The notes below the pieces were generated by a model, which saw only the letters and a program-made list of their open reading frames with translations, was not told where the DNA came from and ran no database searches. This document shows positions 1 to 13,767 of a stretch of DNA of 58,365 nt, in pieces (positions within the stretch are counted from its first letter, which is position 1; every line of letters begins with the position of its first letter). The position numbers and the translations under genes are program-made. The DNA lies in NCBI GenBank assembly GCA_003241965.1, contig QBMB01000015.1:5098-63462 (forward strand). The letters are read 5' to 3'. This DNA comes from Burkholderiales bacterium (GTDB lineage: Bacteria > Pseudomonadota > Gammaproteobacteria > Burkholderiales > Burkholderiaceae_C).

Positions 1-2328
1 CAGCAGCGCCTGCGCTTGCGCCTGCTGGAGCGGCAGGAACAGCTGATGCGCCTGGCACGAGAGATCGACAACCGGGACATCGACACCGAAGAATTCGCCT
101 TTCAGGTGGAGGCCCTGGTGAGCCAGTTTCCCGAGCTGATGGCTGTGACCTGGGTCGACGCGCGGCGCAACGTGCTCGCCACCTACGCATCGCCCAGTGC
201 GCCGGCACGGCTGATGCGCCCCGTTGGCAGCACGCTCTCGCCCAACGAGACCGACGGCACCTTCGACCTCGCGCGCGACCTGCGCCAGCCCACCTACTCG
301 CGCCCGCTGGAAACCCAGGACCCGCGCAACTCGACGCTCATGCTGCACGTGCCGCTGAGCGAACAGGGCCGCTTTGCCGGCACGGTCATGGGCGAGTACG
401 CCATCGACGGACTCATGCGCTACGGCATGCCGCCGGAAATCATGGCGCGCTATGCCGTGGCGCTGGTGGACGATCGCGGCCAGGTGCTTGCAGGCACCTT
501 GCAGACACCCAGCGATGTTTTGCGCCTGCTGCCCTGGTCCAACCCGCCACTGGAGCACGAGGTGCCCGTCTCACCAGTGGGCAATGGCTTGATCGTGAAG
601 GCCCAGGGCTACCGGACCTCGCAGGACATCGTCGGCAGCGGCTTCTTCTGGGTAATCGGCGCGCTCTCGGCCCTCACGGTCTGGATGCTGCTCGGCACCT
701 GGCGCCACACACGCCGTCGCGTGCAGGCCCAGCAAGCCCTGGTGTCCGAGACCAACTTTCGCCGCGCCATGGAGAACTCCATGCTGACCGGCATGCGCGC
801 GCTCGACATACAAGGCCGCATCACCTACGTGAACCCGGCCTTCTGCTCCATGACGGGTTGGACCGAGGGCGAGCTGGTGGGCCGCACGGCGCCCTTCCCT
901 TACTGGCCGGACGAAGACCACGACCAGTTGGCCGCACGCCTGGAAGACGAGCTGCGCGGGCGCTCCACACCGGGCGGCTTCGAGGTGCGGGTGCAGCGGC
1001 GTGACGGCAGCATCTTCGATGCACGCATGTATGTCTCGCCACTCATCGACCCCAAGGGCCACCAGACCGGCTGGATGACCTCGATGACCGACATCACCGA
1101 GCCCAAACGCATCCGCGAAGAACTCTCGGCGTCGTACGAGCGGTTCACCACGGTGCTGGAGAGTCTGGACTCCGCCGTGTCCGTGGCGCCGCTGGGCAGC
1201 GACGAAATGCTGTTCGCCAACAAGATGTACCGCATGTGGTTCGGCACGCGCGGCCAGGGTCATCGCCATCTGGTGGACCTGGCGGGCAACCAGCCCTCGC
1301 CCAGCCCGGACGACGGCGATGCGGTGGACGCGTTTGCCGGTATGCCGACCGAAACACTCACAGACGCCGGGGCAGAGAACGCCGAGGTGTTCGTGGAAGA
1401 GCTCGACCGCTGGCTCGAGGTGCGCACGCGCTACCTCACCTGGGTGGACGGACGCCTGGCGCAAATGGTGATTGCCAGTGACATCACGCCGCGGCGCAAT
1501 GCGGAGGAACAAGCCTCGCGCCAGGCCGAACGCGCGCAGACCGCCAGCCGCCTGATCACCATGGGCGAAATGGCGTCCAGCGTCGCGCACGAGCTCAACC
1601 AGCCGCTCACCGCCATCAGCAACTATTGCAACGGCATGATCTCGCGCGTCAACGAAAACAAGATCAGCACACAAGACTTGCTGGGCGCGCTGGAGAAGAC
1701 CGCGCGCCAGGCCCAGCGCGCCGGGCAGATCATCCAGCGCATCAAGGCTTTCGTGAAGCGCAGCGAGCCCAACCCGGCGCCGTCCGATGTGGCCCAGATG
1801 GTGAGCAACGCGATCGAGCTGGCCGACATCGAGCTGCGCCGTCACCAGGTGCGCCTGTCGCCATACGTGGCGGCGCGCCTGCCCAGCCTGATGGTCGACC
1901 CGATCCTGATTGAGCAGGTGCTCATCAACCTGTTGAAAAACGCGGGCGAGGCCATCATGCAGGCGGGTCGTGCGCCCGGTGAGCGCTACGTGGAACTGCG
2001 CGTGGGACCGCGGCGCCAGGACGATCTGGACGTGGTCGAGTTCTCGGTGCGCGACTCCGGCAACGGCGTGCCTGACGAGATGATCGAGCGCATCTACGAG
2101 GCCTTCTACAGCACCAAGAGCGAAGGCATGGGCATTGGCTTGAAGCTGTGCCGCAGCATTGTTGAATCGCACCACGGCAGGATGCATGTGCACAACATCT
2201 ACAATGGCGAAGAGGTTGTGGGTTGCTGCTTCAGTTTCTGGATTCCCGTGATCTCCAGATTGAAAGTCAGCGACACATCGACCGAACCAGCCACAGCGTC
2301 GGTGACGGACACAGAAAGAGCGAGATGA
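1..2328 (+). CDS. PAS-domain sensor histidine kinase (5' end outside window)
   Basis: This is the C-terminal 775 or so residues of a membrane histidine kinase. The frame is open to the first base, so the true start and the first membrane segment lie upstream. The visible order is an extracytoplasmic sensor part, a membrane segment near bases 640-705, one PAS domain (about 765-1110) ending in the usual TDITEPKR junction, a second PAS-like region (about 1135-1490), and the kinase core. The H-box reads VAHELNQPL with the phospho-accepting His at bases 1588-1590. The N-box is NLLKNAGEA and the G-boxes are DSGNGVP and GMGIGLKL. It overlaps the next gene by 4 bp (ATGA), so it is co-translated with a FixJ-type regulator and is presumably its partner. 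The HELNQPL box is typical of FixL/DctB-type kinases. The ligand cannot be read from the sequence. Confidence 0.93.
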   Translation, partial: QQRLRLRLLERQEQLMRLAREIDNRDIDTEEFAFQVEALVSQFPELMAVTWVDARRNVLATYASPSAPARLMRPVGSTLSPNETDGTFDLARDLRQPTYSRPLETQDPRNSTLMLHVPLSEQGRFAGTVMGEYAIDGLMRYGMPPEIMARYAVALVDDRGQVLAGTLQTPSDVLRLLPWSNPPLEHEVPVSPVGNGLIVKAQGYRTSQDIVGSGFFWVIGALSALTVWMLLGTWRHTRRRVQAQQALVSETNFRRAMENSMLTGMRALDIQGRITYVNPAFCSMTGWTEGELVGRTAPFPYWPDEDHDQLAARLEDELRGRSTPGGFEVRVQRRDGSIFDARMYVSPLIDPKGHQTGWMTSMTDITEPKRIREELSASYERFTTVLESLDSAVSVAPLGSDEMLFANKMYRMWFGTRGQGHRHLVDLAGNQPSPSPDDGDAVDAFAGMPTETLTDAGAENAEVFVEELDRWLEVRTRYLTWVDGRLAQMVIASDITPRRNAEEQASRQAERAQTASRLITMGEMASSVAHELNQPLTAISNYCNGMISRVNENKISTQDLLGALEKTARQAQRAGQIIQRIKAFVKRSEPNPAPSDVAQMVSNAIELADIELRRHQVRLSPYVAARLPSLMVDPILIEQVLINLLKNAGEAIMQAGRAPGERYVELRVGPRRQDDLDVVEFSVRDSGNGVPDEMIERIYEAFYSTKSEGMGIGLKLCRSIVESHHGRMHVHNIYNGEEVVGCCFSFWIPVISRLKVSDTSTEPATASVTDTERAR

Positions 2329-2951
2329 GTTTGATCCCGAAAAAAGGCACCGTCTATGTGGTCGATGACGACGAAGCGGTGCGCGACTCATTGCAATGGC
2401 TGCTCGAAGGCAAGGACTTCCGGGTCCGCTGCTTCGAATCGGCCGAAGCATTCCTCAGCCGCTACGACGCACGCGAAGTTGCCTGCCTGATTGCCGACAT
2501 CCGCATGGGCGGCATGACCGGCATGGAGCTGCAGGAGCGGCTCATCGAGCGCCAGTCGCCCCTGCCCATCGTCTTCATCACTGGCCACGGCGACGTGCCC
2601 ATGGCGGTGGAATCGATGAAGAAGGGAGCGCTTGACTTCATCCAGAAACCTTTCAAGGAAGACCAGCTCGTCACGCTGGTCGAGCGCATGCTCGAGCACG
2701 CGCGTGAAGCGTTCACCACCCACCAGCAAGCGGTGAGCCGCGACGCCCTGCTCTCCAAGCTCACCAGCCGTGAAGCCCAGGTGTTGGAGCGCATCGTGGC
2801 CGGCCGGCTGAACAAACAGATCGCCGACGACCTGGGCATCAGCATCAAGACGGTGGAGGCGCATCGTGCCAACATCATGGAAAAACTCGGCGCCAACACC
2901 GTCGCCGACCTGCTCAAGATCGCGCTGGGACAGACCCCGGCCAAAGCCTGA
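2325..2951 (+). CDS. FixJ/NarL-family response regulator
   Basis: A 208-residue two-domain regulator. The receiver domain occupies residues 8-125, with the acidic pocket VVDDDE and the phospho-acceptor Asp58 in IADIRM; the conserved Lys is in IQKPF. A LuxR-type helix-turn-helix lies at about residues 145-200 ([15 protein letters not shown] followed by [19 protein letters not shown]). The ATG at 2325 overlaps the kinase stop codon as ATGA; a longer frame starting at 2223 would lie inside the kinase and is not used. It should bind DNA after phosphorylation by the upstream kinase. It is followed by a strong terminator, so the pair ends its own transcript. The target genes are unknown. Confidence 0.94.
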   Translation: MSLIPKKGTVYVVDDDEAVRDSLQWLLEGKDFRVRCFESAEAFLSRYDAREVACLIADIRMGGMTGMELQERLIERQSPLPIVFITGHGDVPMAVESMKKGALDFIQKPFKEDQLVTLVERMLEHAREAFTTHQQAVSRDALLSKLTSREAQVLERIVAGRLNKQIADDLGISIKTVEAHRANIMEKLGANTVADLLKIALGQTPAKA

Positions 2952-2980
2952 CACCCAGACAGCCGCCAACACACCCGATC

Positions 2981-3010
2981 AACGCCCGCCCTTCCCGGCG
3001 GGCGTTTCCA
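2981..3010 (+). terminator. Rho-independent terminator after the two-component pair
   Basis: A perfect 10-bp inverted repeat (AACGCCCGCC at 2981-2990, GGCGGGCGTT at 2997-3006) encloses a 6-base loop and leads into a short T-rich tail. It sits 29 bp after the regulator stop and 28 bp before the folD ATG. Confidence 0.75.
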
Positions 3011-3034
3011 TTTCAACCGCAGCCCGATCACCCC

Positions 3035-3886
3035 ATGACCGCACAACTCATCGACGGCAACGCCCTTTCCCGCCAACTTCGCGCCGACGTGACCGCGCGC
3101 GTCACCGCCCTGAAGGCGCACGGCATCACGCCTGGTCTGGCGGTGATCCTCGTGGGCGAGAACGCAGCGTCGCAGGTGTATGTGCGCAACAAGGTCAAGG
3201 CCTGCGAAGACACCGGCATGCACTCCGTGCTGGAGCGCTGGCCCGCCACGCTGACCGAGGCCGACCTGCTGGCCCGGGTGGAGGCCCTCAACCTTGATGC
3301 CAGCATCCACGGGATCCTGGTACAGCTGCCGCTGCCTGCCCACATCGACGCGCAAAAGGTGATCGAGGCGATCTCACCCGCCAAGGATGTGGACGGCTTT
3401 CACATCGCCAGCGCTGGCGCACTCATGACCGGCATGCCCGGCTTCTGGCCGTGCACGCCCTACGGCTGCATGAAGATGCTGGAGAGCATCGGCTACGAAC
3501 TCAAGGGCAAACACGCGGTGGTGATCGGCCGCAGCAACATCGTGGGCAAGCCCATGGCGCTGATGCTGCTGCAGCAGAACGCCACCGTCACCATCTGCCA
3601 CAGCGGCACGCCTGATCTGAAAGCCATGACGCTGCAAGCCGACGTGGTCGTGGCCGCCGTGGGCAAGCTCAACGTGCTCACCGCAGACATGGTGAAACCC
3701 GGTGCGGTGGTGATCGACGTGGGCATGAACCGCAACGACGAGGGCAAGTTGTGCGGTGATGTGGACTTTGACGGCGTGAAACAGGTAGCCGGTTACATCA
3801 CGCCTGTGCCGGGTGGCGTGGGCCCCATGACCATCACCATGCTGATGGTCAACACACTCGAATCGGCCGAACGCCTGCTCGGTTAA
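3035..3886 (+). CDS. folD: Bifunctional methylenetetrahydrofolate dehydrogenase/cyclohydrolase FolD
   Basis: A 283-residue cytosolic enzyme that interconverts 5,10-methylene-THF, 5,10-methenyl-THF and 10-formyl-THF, supplying one-carbon units for purine and formyl-Met synthesis. Visible motifs are the N-terminal catalytic stretch with SQVYVRNK, then [15 protein letters not shown], the NADP-binding [11 protein letters not shown] and the C-terminal [12 protein letters not shown] signature. The length is normal for the family (280-300). The start is ATG at 3035. No clear Shine-Dalgarno sequence precedes it, and a terminator hairpin ends only 28 bp upstream. It converges with the DUF4149 gene, sharing 4 bp at the stops. 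Confidence 0.98.
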   Translation: MTAQLIDGNALSRQLRADVTARVTALKAHGITPGLAVILVGENAASQVYVRNKVKACEDTGMHSVLERWPATLTEADLLARVEALNLDASIHGILVQLPLPAHIDAQKVIEAISPAKDVDGFHIASAGALMTGMPGFWPCTPYGCMKMLESIGYELKGKHAVVIGRSNIVGKPMALMLLQQNATVTICHSGTPDLKAMTLQADVVVAAVGKLNVLTADMVKPGAVVIDVGMNRNDEGKLCGDVDFDGVKQVAGYITPVPGGVGPMTITMLMVNTLESAERLLG

Positions 3887-4329
3887 ACGGGTCCGGTGCG
3901 CGTGGGTGCAGCGAGTCGCCACAGCACCACGCCAGCACACAGCCACTGCACCAGCACCATCACGCTGCCCAGGGCGTGCCACAGGCGCAGGTTGCCGCCA
4001 CTGGCGCGCGCGGTCACGATGTTCTGGGCCACGCCGAACTCCTGCAACAGAGCCAGCAGCATGGCGAACAACACGAAACCGATCGTGGTGAGCGCGACCG
4101 GCGACAAGCTGGAACCCTCCCCACGCCAGCGGCGCAGGATCAGCAACAGCACCAACCCCAGCACCAGGCCGGCCCAGCACTGAAGCGAAAAGATCTTTGC
4201 CGCCACGGAGCCGGCAACCGCTGGGCTGCCCAAGGTGGCGAACAGCAGCGGTACCGCGAGAAAACTCAGCGCCGAGAGCCCGCCCCACCACAGGGCGGCG
4301 ACCAGCACAGCGAGCCGTTGCAGCGGCAT
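3883..4329 (-). CDS. DUF4149 family integral membrane protein
   Basis: A 148-residue hydrophobic protein with four likely membrane segments: near residues 5-30 ([21 protein letters not shown]), 48-66, 80-98 and 118-140. Size, four-helix layout and the N-terminal WxGGL pattern match the DUF4149 family of unknown function. Its start overlaps the greA stop by one base (TGATG), so it is probably translated together with GreA. The 3' end overlaps the convergent folD stop. No catalytic residues can be proposed. Confidence 0.8.
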   Translation of the reverse strand: MPLQRLAVLVAALWWGGLSALSFLAVPLLFATLGSPAVAGSVAAKIFSLQCWAGLVLGLVLLLILRRWRGEGSSLSPVALTTIGFVLFAMLLALLQEFGVAQNIVTARASGGNLRLWHALGSVMVLVQWLCAGVVLWRLAAPTRTGPV

Positions 4330-4805
4330 CAGGCGTAGCGCACGGCCACGATTTCGAAGCGCTTGGTGCCGCTGGGGGCCTGCACCTCGGCCACGTCGCC
4401 CTCTTCCTTGCCGATCAGTGCGCGTGCGATCGGGCTGCCGATGTTGACCAGGCCCAGCTTGAGGTCGGCCTCGTCTTCGCCCACGATCTGGTAAGTGACC
4501 GCTGCCCCGCTGGCTTCGTCTTCGAGCTCTACCGTGGCGCCAAACACAATCTTGCCGCCCGCATCCACCGCGGTCGGATCGATGATCTGTGCGGCCGAGA
4601 GTTTGCCCTCGATCTCGCCGATGCGACCTTCGATGAAGCCCTGGCGGTCCTTCGCGGCGTCGTACTCGGCGTTTTCGCTCAGGTCGCCCTGGGCACGGGC
4701 TTCGGCAATCGCGTTGATCACCCAGGGGCGGTCCACGGTTTTCAGGCGGTGAAGCTCTTCCTTGAGTTTTTCAGCGCCGCGCTTGGTGATGGGTAAGGTT
4801 GTCAT
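4329..4805 (-). CDS. greA: Transcription elongation factor GreA
   Basis: A 158-residue protein that enters the secondary channel of RNA polymerase and stimulates cleavage of backtracked transcripts. The N-terminal coiled coil carries the acidic tip motif [13 protein letters not shown], whose Asp and Glu coordinate the catalytic metal. The C-terminal globular domain ends in [16 protein letters not shown]. The start was taken at the ATG ending at 4805, giving [10 protein letters not shown], the standard GreA N-terminus; an in-frame extension to 4901 would run through the leader hairpin. It follows carB on the same strand but has its own putative promoter and a leader terminator. Confidence 0.97.
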   Translation of the reverse strand: MTTLPITKRGAEKLKEELHRLKTVDRPWVINAIAEARAQGDLSENAEYDAAKDRQGFIEGRIGEIEGKLSAAQIIDPTAVDAGGKIVFGATVELEDEASGAAVTYQIVGEDEADLKLGLVNIGSPIARALIGKEEGDVAEVQAPSGTKRFEIVAVRYA

Positions 4806-4855
4806 GTGGTGCTCCAGAACACGGAGATGCAGCAGCCTGTGCCTGCGTCGATGCA

Positions 4856-4887
4856 AAAGGAAACCGCCGAGCGTTGCCGGTCGGCGG
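4856..4887 (-). terminator. Terminator-like hairpin in the greA leader
   Basis: Read on the minus strand, CCGCCGA (4887-4881) pairs with TCGGCGG (4870-4864) around a 10-base loop, followed directly by TTTCCTTTT (4863-4855). It lies after carB and about 50 nt before the greA ATG. It could terminate carB transcripts, act as a greA attenuator, or both. Confidence 0.6.
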
Positions 4888-4900
4888 TGTACTGCGTTCA

Positions 4901-4930
4901 ATTATGCCCCGGTCGACCCCAGGCCTTCAA
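4901..4930 (-). promoter_or_regulatory. Putative sigma-70 promoter for greA
   Basis: On the minus strand TTGAAG (4930-4925), an 18-bp spacer and CATAAT (4906-4901) lie in the carB-greA gap. Transcription would start near 4894, just before the leader hairpin. Confidence 0.5.
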
Positions 4931-4953
4931 CCGGGGAACAACCCGAAGCGGGC

Positions 4954-8199
<3,246 letters not shown>

Positions 8200-8237
8200 G
8201 AGGTTCGCAGTGAGTTGCGCCGGGTCAGAGATGTCTC

Positions 8238-8600
8238 TCAGGCCTGGCGCTGGGTGTCCAGTGTGTTCAGCAAGGCCTGCAGTCGCTCGGCCGGCACGTT
8301 TTTCTGCATCAGCTGCATCAGGCCGTCGCCTTCGATCAAGGGGCGCAGTACCTCGACTTCAGCGGCGTGGAAACGCGCATCCCAGGCCGCCAGTTCGGTG
8401 TTGAAGGTTTCGTCGTCCCAGGTCTTGCCCTTGGCCAGCAGCGTCACCAGCGGCATGGCCTTGCTCTCCAGGAATGCCTTGCGGTAAGGCTTCTGTGCCC
8501 AGCGCTGAGCGAACCAGTCCTTGTGCGGCGCTTGCAGTGTCAACAAACGCTTGCCGATGGCTTTCTCGATGGTGAACACGGGGAAACTGTAGAGCTTCAT
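8238..8600 (-). CDS. Unrecognised 120-residue protein between carA and carB
   Basis: I do not recognise this family. The ATG ending at 8600 follows the carA stop by only 10 bp and its stop is 38 bp before carB, so it is expressed with the carbamoyl-phosphate synthase subunits. The protein has no signal peptide or membrane segment. It is rich in charged and aromatic residues ([15 protein letters not shown] near residues 27-41), looks mostly helical and ends in a leucine-rich helix ([11 protein letters not shown]). Codon usage looks like that of its neighbours. It may be a stability or assembly partner, or a passenger; nothing in the sequence decides this. Confidence 0.8.
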   Translation of the reverse strand: MKLYSFPVFTIEKAIGKRLLTLQAPHKDWFAQRWAQKPYRKAFLESKAMPLVTLLAKGKTWDDETFNTELAAWDARFHAAEVEVLRPLIEGDGLMQLMQKNVPAERLQALLNTLDTQRQA

Positions 8601-8610
8601 GGCGACGTCC

Positions 8611-9777
<1,167 letters not shown>

Positions 9778-9898
9778 GGATGGGACTCCAGAAGTGGGGC
9801 GAAACGCAGGCCACCGGCGGTTGGTGCCGCGCAGGCTTCGCACCCGCCCTGGCCCGCACTTTCTGGGGACCTGAACGGAGACAACCTGGGGTGAGGAA

Positions 9899-9947
9899 CC
9901 GGGGTGAGCGCGCGTTGCGCTGATTGCGGGTAAACCCCGGAATTATA
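9899..9947 (-). promoter_or_regulatory. Putative carA promoter and leader hairpin
   Basis: On the minus strand a perfect TATAAT (9947-9942) lies about 165 bp upstream of the carA start; its -35 is weak. Immediately downstream, CCGGGGT (9940-9934) can pair with ACCCCGG (9905-9899) in the leader. Whether this is regulatory is unknown. Confidence 0.4.
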
Positions 9948-9973
9948 TGCCGACCCCCACACTCCTCCGCTGC

Positions 9974-10744
9974 TTACCTCGCAGCCTTAGCACTGGCGTG
10001 GAGACAGATCGCCGCTGCAGCCGCGGCATTGAGCGACTCTTCGCCACCCGGTTGCGCAATGCGCACCGATTGCAAGGCCACAGCCTGCAGCGCGGCGCTC
10101 ACACCCTGCCCCTCGTGCCCGAACACCCAGGCACACGGCCAAGGCAAAGCGGCCTGGTGCAGCAGATCGCCTTGGTGTGAGCTGGTCACCAGCAAGGGCA
10201 CGTCCAACGCGGCCAGGTCGTCGACCGACAGGCCTTCCACCAGGCGCAGCGCAAAGTGCGCGCCCATGCCCGCGCGCAGTACCTTGGGCGACCACAGCGC
10301 CGCCGTGCCTTTGAGCGCCAGCACCTGGCCAAAGCCGAACGCCGCCGCGCTGCGCAGGATCGAGCCGACGTTGCCGGCGTCCTGCAGGCAGTCCAGCACC
10401 ACGGCCGCCTGCCCCGCTTCCAGCGCCATGGCTTTGGGCAGGTCCCACACAAAACCCACACCGGCGGGTGATTCGAGCCCGCTGATGGTGGCCATGAGCG
10501 CGCGCGGCACGGTCACGGTGTGGTCGGACGCATCGCGCAGGTCGTGCGGCGCCTGAATCCAGAAGTCGTCGGTGAACACGGCCATGGCGGGCCGGTGACC
10601 GCGCGCCAGCAGGGCCCGGCACAGGTGGTCGCCTTCGAGCCAGACCTGTCCCTGCTTGCGGTAGGCGGTGTTGTCCTGCGCGAGCACGCGCAGGCGCTTG
10701 AGCAGCGGGTTGTCGCGCGAGGTGATGACGGTGGGTTCACTCAT
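9974..10744 (-). CDS. SpoU/TrmH-family RNA 2'-O-methyltransferase
   Basis: A 256-residue RNA methyltransferase of the SPOUT superfamily. An N-terminal RNA-binding region ([18 protein letters not shown]) resembles the SpoU substrate-binding domain. The three SPOUT knot motifs follow: [18 protein letters not shown] with the conserved Asn and Arg, [11 protein letters not shown], and [15 protein letters not shown] with the SAM-binding loop. It overlaps rnhB by 4 bp (ATGA) at the end of the envelope operon. The family includes enzymes acting on 23S rRNA and tRNA; the substrate cannot be decided from sequence alone. Confidence 0.92.
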   Translation of the reverse strand: MSEPTVITSRDNPLLKRLRVLAQDNTAYRKQGQVWLEGDHLCRALLARGHRPAMAVFTDDFWIQAPHDLRDASDHTVTVPRALMATISGLESPAGVGFVWDLPKAMALEAGQAAVVLDCLQDAGNVGSILRSAAAFGFGQVLALKGTAALWSPKVLRAGMGAHFALRLVEGLSVDDLAALDVPLLVTSSHQGDLLHQAALPWPCAWVFGHEGQGVSAALQAVALQSVRIAQPGGEESLNAAAAAAICLHASAKAAR

Positions 10745-11388
10745 GCCGGTGTGCTCCGTTCACCACCGGCTTGGGCCAGCACCCGCGCCACGGGTGCAAA
10801 TGTTCGTCGATGGATGGGCAACGCCCCGTGCTCTTGCAGCGCGCGCAGGTGGTCGGCGGTGCCATATCCCTTGTGCCGGTCGAAACCGTACTCGGGGTGC
10901 TGCAGGTGCAGCTCGCACAGCAGCCGGTCGCGCGTGACCTTGGCCAGGATGGACGCCGCCGAGATGCAAGGCACCAGCGCGTCGCCCGACACGATGGCCT
11001 CGGCCAGCACATCCAGCGCGGGCAGGCGGTTGCCGTCCACCAACACCTTGTTCGGCTTCAGCCGCAGGCCCAGCACCGCGCGTCTCATGGCCAGCATCGT
11101 GGCTTGCAGGATATTGAGCCGATCGATCTCTTCCACCGAAGCCTGCGCGATGCTGCAGCAAAGTGCCTTGGCGCGGATCTCGTCGTACAGGCGTTCACGG
11201 CGCAAGGCGGTGAGTTGTTTCGAATCGGCCAGCCCCTTGATGGGCGAGCGTTCGTCCAGGATCACGGCCGCAGCCACCACCGGCCCGGCGAGCGGACCGC
11301 GCCCGGCCTCGTCCACACCGGCCACCAGACCAGGCACGTCCCAGACCAGGTGGGCCTGTTCAGCCTTCAAGAACTTTTTCGATCGCAT
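10741..11388 (-). CDS. rnhB: Ribonuclease HII
   Basis: A 215-residue enzyme that cleaves the RNA strand of RNA-DNA hybrids and removes single ribonucleotides misinserted into DNA. The active-site motif [14 protein letters not shown] supplies the first Asp and Glu. Further conserved elements are [13 protein letters not shown] with the third acidic residue, [10 protein letters not shown] and [11 protein letters not shown]. The ATG ending at 11388 ([10 protein letters not shown]) gives a normal length and overlaps the lpxB end by 29 bp; a much longer extension into lpxB is out of character. An alternative TTG at 11370 would reduce the overlap. It follows lpxB, as in many proteobacteria. Confidence 0.96.
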   Translation of the reverse strand: MRSKKFLKAEQAHLVWDVPGLVAGVDEAGRGPLAGPVVAAAVILDERSPIKGLADSKQLTALRRERLYDEIRAKALCCSIAQASVEEIDRLNILQATMLAMRRAVLGLRLKPNKVLVDGNRLPALDVLAEAIVSGDALVPCISAASILAKVTRDRLLCELHLQHPEYGFDRHKGYGTADHLRALQEHGALPIHRRTFAPVARVLAQAGGERSTPA

Positions 11389-12505
11389 CGGTGGCCAGTT
11401 GGGCGGTGTCGCGCCGCAGGGTGTGGTGCAGCGTGGTGAAGCGCTGCTGCAAGGCCTCGATTCTCTCAGGCGCGTCAAGCCAGTCCAGCACGCCTTGCGC
11501 CAGCGCCTGGGGCGACGCCGCCGCTTGCAGGAACTCGGGCACCACAAATTCACCGCACAGGATGTTGGGCAGGCCCACCCAGGGCTGCAACTGCTTGCGC
11601 CGCATGATCTGCCACGACAACCAATTCATGTTGTACGCAATCACCATGGGGCGCTTGAACAGCGCGGCCTCCAGCGTGGCCGTGCCGCTGGCGATCAGGG
11701 TCACGTCGCAAGCGGCCAGCGCCGTGTGCGACTGACCCGCGATCACCTGCAGCTCGGCACCCAGGCCCGCGCTGCGGGCGGCGGCTTCGATGTGCTCGCG
11801 CAGCGCAGGCACGGCCGGCACCACGAACCGGATGCCCGGGCGGGCGCTGCGCAGGCGCACGGCGGCTTCAAAGAACACCTGGACGAGGTACTGCACTTCA
11901 GACGCGCGGCTGCCCGGCAGGATGGCGACCACGGTGTCTTCGTCGCGCAGACCCAGCGTGGCGCGCGCTGCCACTCGATCGGGCACGAGGGGAATGACGT
12001 TGGCCAGCGGATGGCCCACATACGTGGCTGGAATGTCGTGCCGGGCCAGCAGCTCGGGCTCGAACGGAAAGATGCACAGCACATGGTCGGCACTGCGCCG
12101 GATCTTCTCGACCCGCTCGGCACGCCAGGCCCAAACAGACGGGCACACGAAATGCACGGTGCGCACACCGTGCGCCTTCAGGTTGGCTTCCAGGTCCAGG
12201 TTGAAATCGGGTGCGTCCACGCCGATGAACACGTCGGGCCGGTCGGTGGACAGCAGGCGCTGCTGCAGCTGCGCACGGATGCCGACGATCTCGCGGTAGT
12301 GGCGCAGCACCTCGACATACCCGCGCACCGCGAGCTTTTCGCTCGGCCACCAGATATCAAAACCTTGCGCTGCCATCTGTTGGCCACCGATGCCGTAGGA
12401 CTGCAAATCAGGCCAGCGCTGGCGCACGCCACCTAGCAACAGGCCGGCGAGCAGATCGCCCGACGTTTCGCCCGCCACCAGGGCAAAACGCTTGGAAGGC
12501 ACCAT
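11360..12505 (-). CDS. lpxB: Lipid-A-disaccharide synthase
   Basis: A 381-residue peripheral membrane glycosyltransferase that joins UDP-2,3-diacylglucosamine and lipid X into the lipid A disaccharide. The N-terminus carries the family motif [13 protein letters not shown]. Further conserved parts are [22 protein letters not shown] and the nucleotide-binding LPGSRASEV. The length is normal. The start lies 7 bp after the lpxA stop. It is part of the fabZ-lpxA-lpxB block, which gives coordinated supply of lipid A enzymes. Confidence 0.98.
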   Translation of the reverse strand: MVPSKRFALVAGETSGDLLAGLLLGGVRQRWPDLQSYGIGGQQMAAQGFDIWWPSEKLAVRGYVEVLRHYREIVGIRAQLQQRLLSTDRPDVFIGVDAPDFNLDLEANLKAHGVRTVHFVCPSVWAWRAERVEKIRRSADHVLCIFPFEPELLARHDIPATYVGHPLANVIPLVPDRVAARATLGLRDEDTVVAILPGSRASEVQYLVQVFFEAAVRLRSARPGIRFVVPAVPALREHIEAAARSAGLGAELQVIAGQSHTALAACDVTLIASGTATLEAALFKRPMVIAYNMNWLSWQIMRRKQLQPWVGLPNILCGEFVVPEFLQAAASPQALAQGVLDWLDAPERIEALQQRFTTLHHTLRRDTAQLATDAIEKVLEG

Positions 12506-12512
12506 GGCGGGG

Positions 12513-13307
12513 TCAGCGCACGATGCCGCGCTGGGGCGACACCTGCCCGAGGAAGTCCAGCATCATGGCCACGTCGGGCGCGGCTTCCGGCGTCTTGTCA
12601 GTGAGGGCACGGATGCGCTCCACCGATTGATCCAGCTTCAGGTCTTCGCGGTACAGGGCCTTGTGCATGGCCTTCACGGCCGAGATGCGCTCGGGCGAAA
12701 AGCCCCGGCGGCGCAGCCCTTCGAAATTCATAGAACGCGCCTGTGCCGGCTGGCCCTGACACATCACGAACGGCGGCAGATCGGCGAACAACAGCGAACA
12801 CATGGCGGTCATGGCGTGTGCACCCACGCGCACGAACTGGTGCACCACGGTGAATCCACCCAGGATCACCCAGTCGTCCACCACCACATGGCCCGCCAGC
12901 TGCGAGTTGTTGGCAAAGATGGTGTGGTTGCCCACCTGGCAGTCGTGCGCCAGGTGCACATAGGCCATGATCCAGTTGTCGTTGCCGACCTCGGTCATCG
13001 CCCGATCACCGGGCGAGCCGATGTTGAAGGTGCAGAACTCGCGCACGGTGTTGCGGTCGCCGATGACCAGTTCACACGGCTCGCCGGCGTACTTCTTGTC
13101 TTGCGGCACCGCACCCAGCGAGTTGAACTGGAAGATGCGGTTGTCCCGCCCGATGGTGGTGTGCCCCTCGATCACGCAATGCGCGCCGATGGTGGTGCCC
13201 GCACCGACCTTCACGTTCGGACCGATCACTGTGTAGGGGCCGACCGCGACCGAACTGTCGAGTTCGGCTGCGGGGTCCACCAGCGCGGTGGGGTGGATCA
13301 AAGACAC
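12513..13307 (-). CDS. lpxA: UDP-N-acetylglucosamine acyltransferase
   Basis: A 264-residue trimeric enzyme that transfers a 3-hydroxyacyl chain from ACP to UDP-GlcNAc, the first step of lipid A synthesis. Hexapeptide repeats forming the left-handed beta helix run from residue 3 (IHPTALVDP) to about 185. The catalytic His121 is in AHDCQVGNH. The C-terminal helical part includes [11 protein letters not shown]. It sits between fabZ (19 bp upstream) and lpxB (7 bp downstream). Confidence 0.98.
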   Translation of the reverse strand: MSLIHPTALVDPAAELDSSVAVGPYTVIGPNVKVGAGTTIGAHCVIEGHTTIGRDNRIFQFNSLGAVPQDKKYAGEPCELVIGDRNTVREFCTFNIGSPGDRAMTEVGNDNWIMAYVHLAHDCQVGNHTIFANNSQLAGHVVVDDWVILGGFTVVHQFVRVGAHAMTAMCSLLFADLPPFVMCQGQPAQARSMNFEGLRRRGFSPERISAVKAMHKALYREDLKLDQSVERIRALTDKTPEAAPDVAMMLDFLGQVSPQRGIVR

Positions 13308-13326
13308 AGGGCGCCCTCCCCCACGG

Positions 13327-13767
13327 TCAGGCGATGGTGCGCATGGTGCACATCAACTCGGCTTCGCACGCCACCTGTTCGCCCACGCGGGTGATGCCCT
13401 TGAATTTGAAGATGCCGGCCTTCATGCGATCCAGCGTCACGTCCATCACCAGCTGATCGCCAGGCTCCACCGGGCGCTTGAAACGCGCACCGTCGATACC
13501 GGCGAAGTAGTACACCGTCTTGTCGTCGGGCGTCACACCCAGGGTGTCGAACGCCAGCAAGGCCGCCGCTTGCGCCATGGCTTCCAGCATCAGCACGCCC
13601 GGCATCACCGGGCGGTGCGGGAAGTGGCCCACAAAAAACGGCTCGTTGATGGTCACGTTCTTGAGTGCCTTGATGCGCTTGCCCTTTTCAAGCTCCAGCA
13701 CCCGGTCCACCAGCAAGAAGGGGTAACGGTGGGGCAACTGCTTGAGAATCTGGTGAATGTCCATCAT
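13327..13767 (-). CDS. fabZ: 3-hydroxyacyl-ACP dehydratase FabZ
   Basis: A 146-residue hot-dog-fold dehydratase of type II fatty acid synthesis. It shares the 3-hydroxyacyl-ACP pool with LpxA and LpxD, which explains its place among lipid A genes. The catalytic His48 and Glu62 are visible in [20 protein letters not shown]. The N-terminal [14 protein letters not shown] is the classic FabZ opening. The start is the ATG that overlaps the lpxD stop by 4 bp; a second ATG directly follows. Confidence 0.98.
   Translation of the reverse strand: MMDIHQILKQLPHRYPFLLVDRVLELEKGKRIKALKNVTINEPFFVGHFPHRPVMPGVLMLEAMAQAAALLAFDTLGVTPDDKTVYYFAGIDGARFKRPVEPGDQLVMDVTLDRMKAGIFKFKGITRVGEQVACEAELMCTMRTIA

Noticed and set aside
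571-2451. Open frame of 626 codons opposite the sensor kinase
   Set aside because: Shadow of the kinase; no ribosome site, atypical composition, and the sense strand has clear kinase motifs.
10741-11553. Longer rnhB with 55 extra N-terminal residues
   Set aside because: The extra part lies inside lpxB, is Arg/Cys/Pro-rich and does not look like RNase HII.
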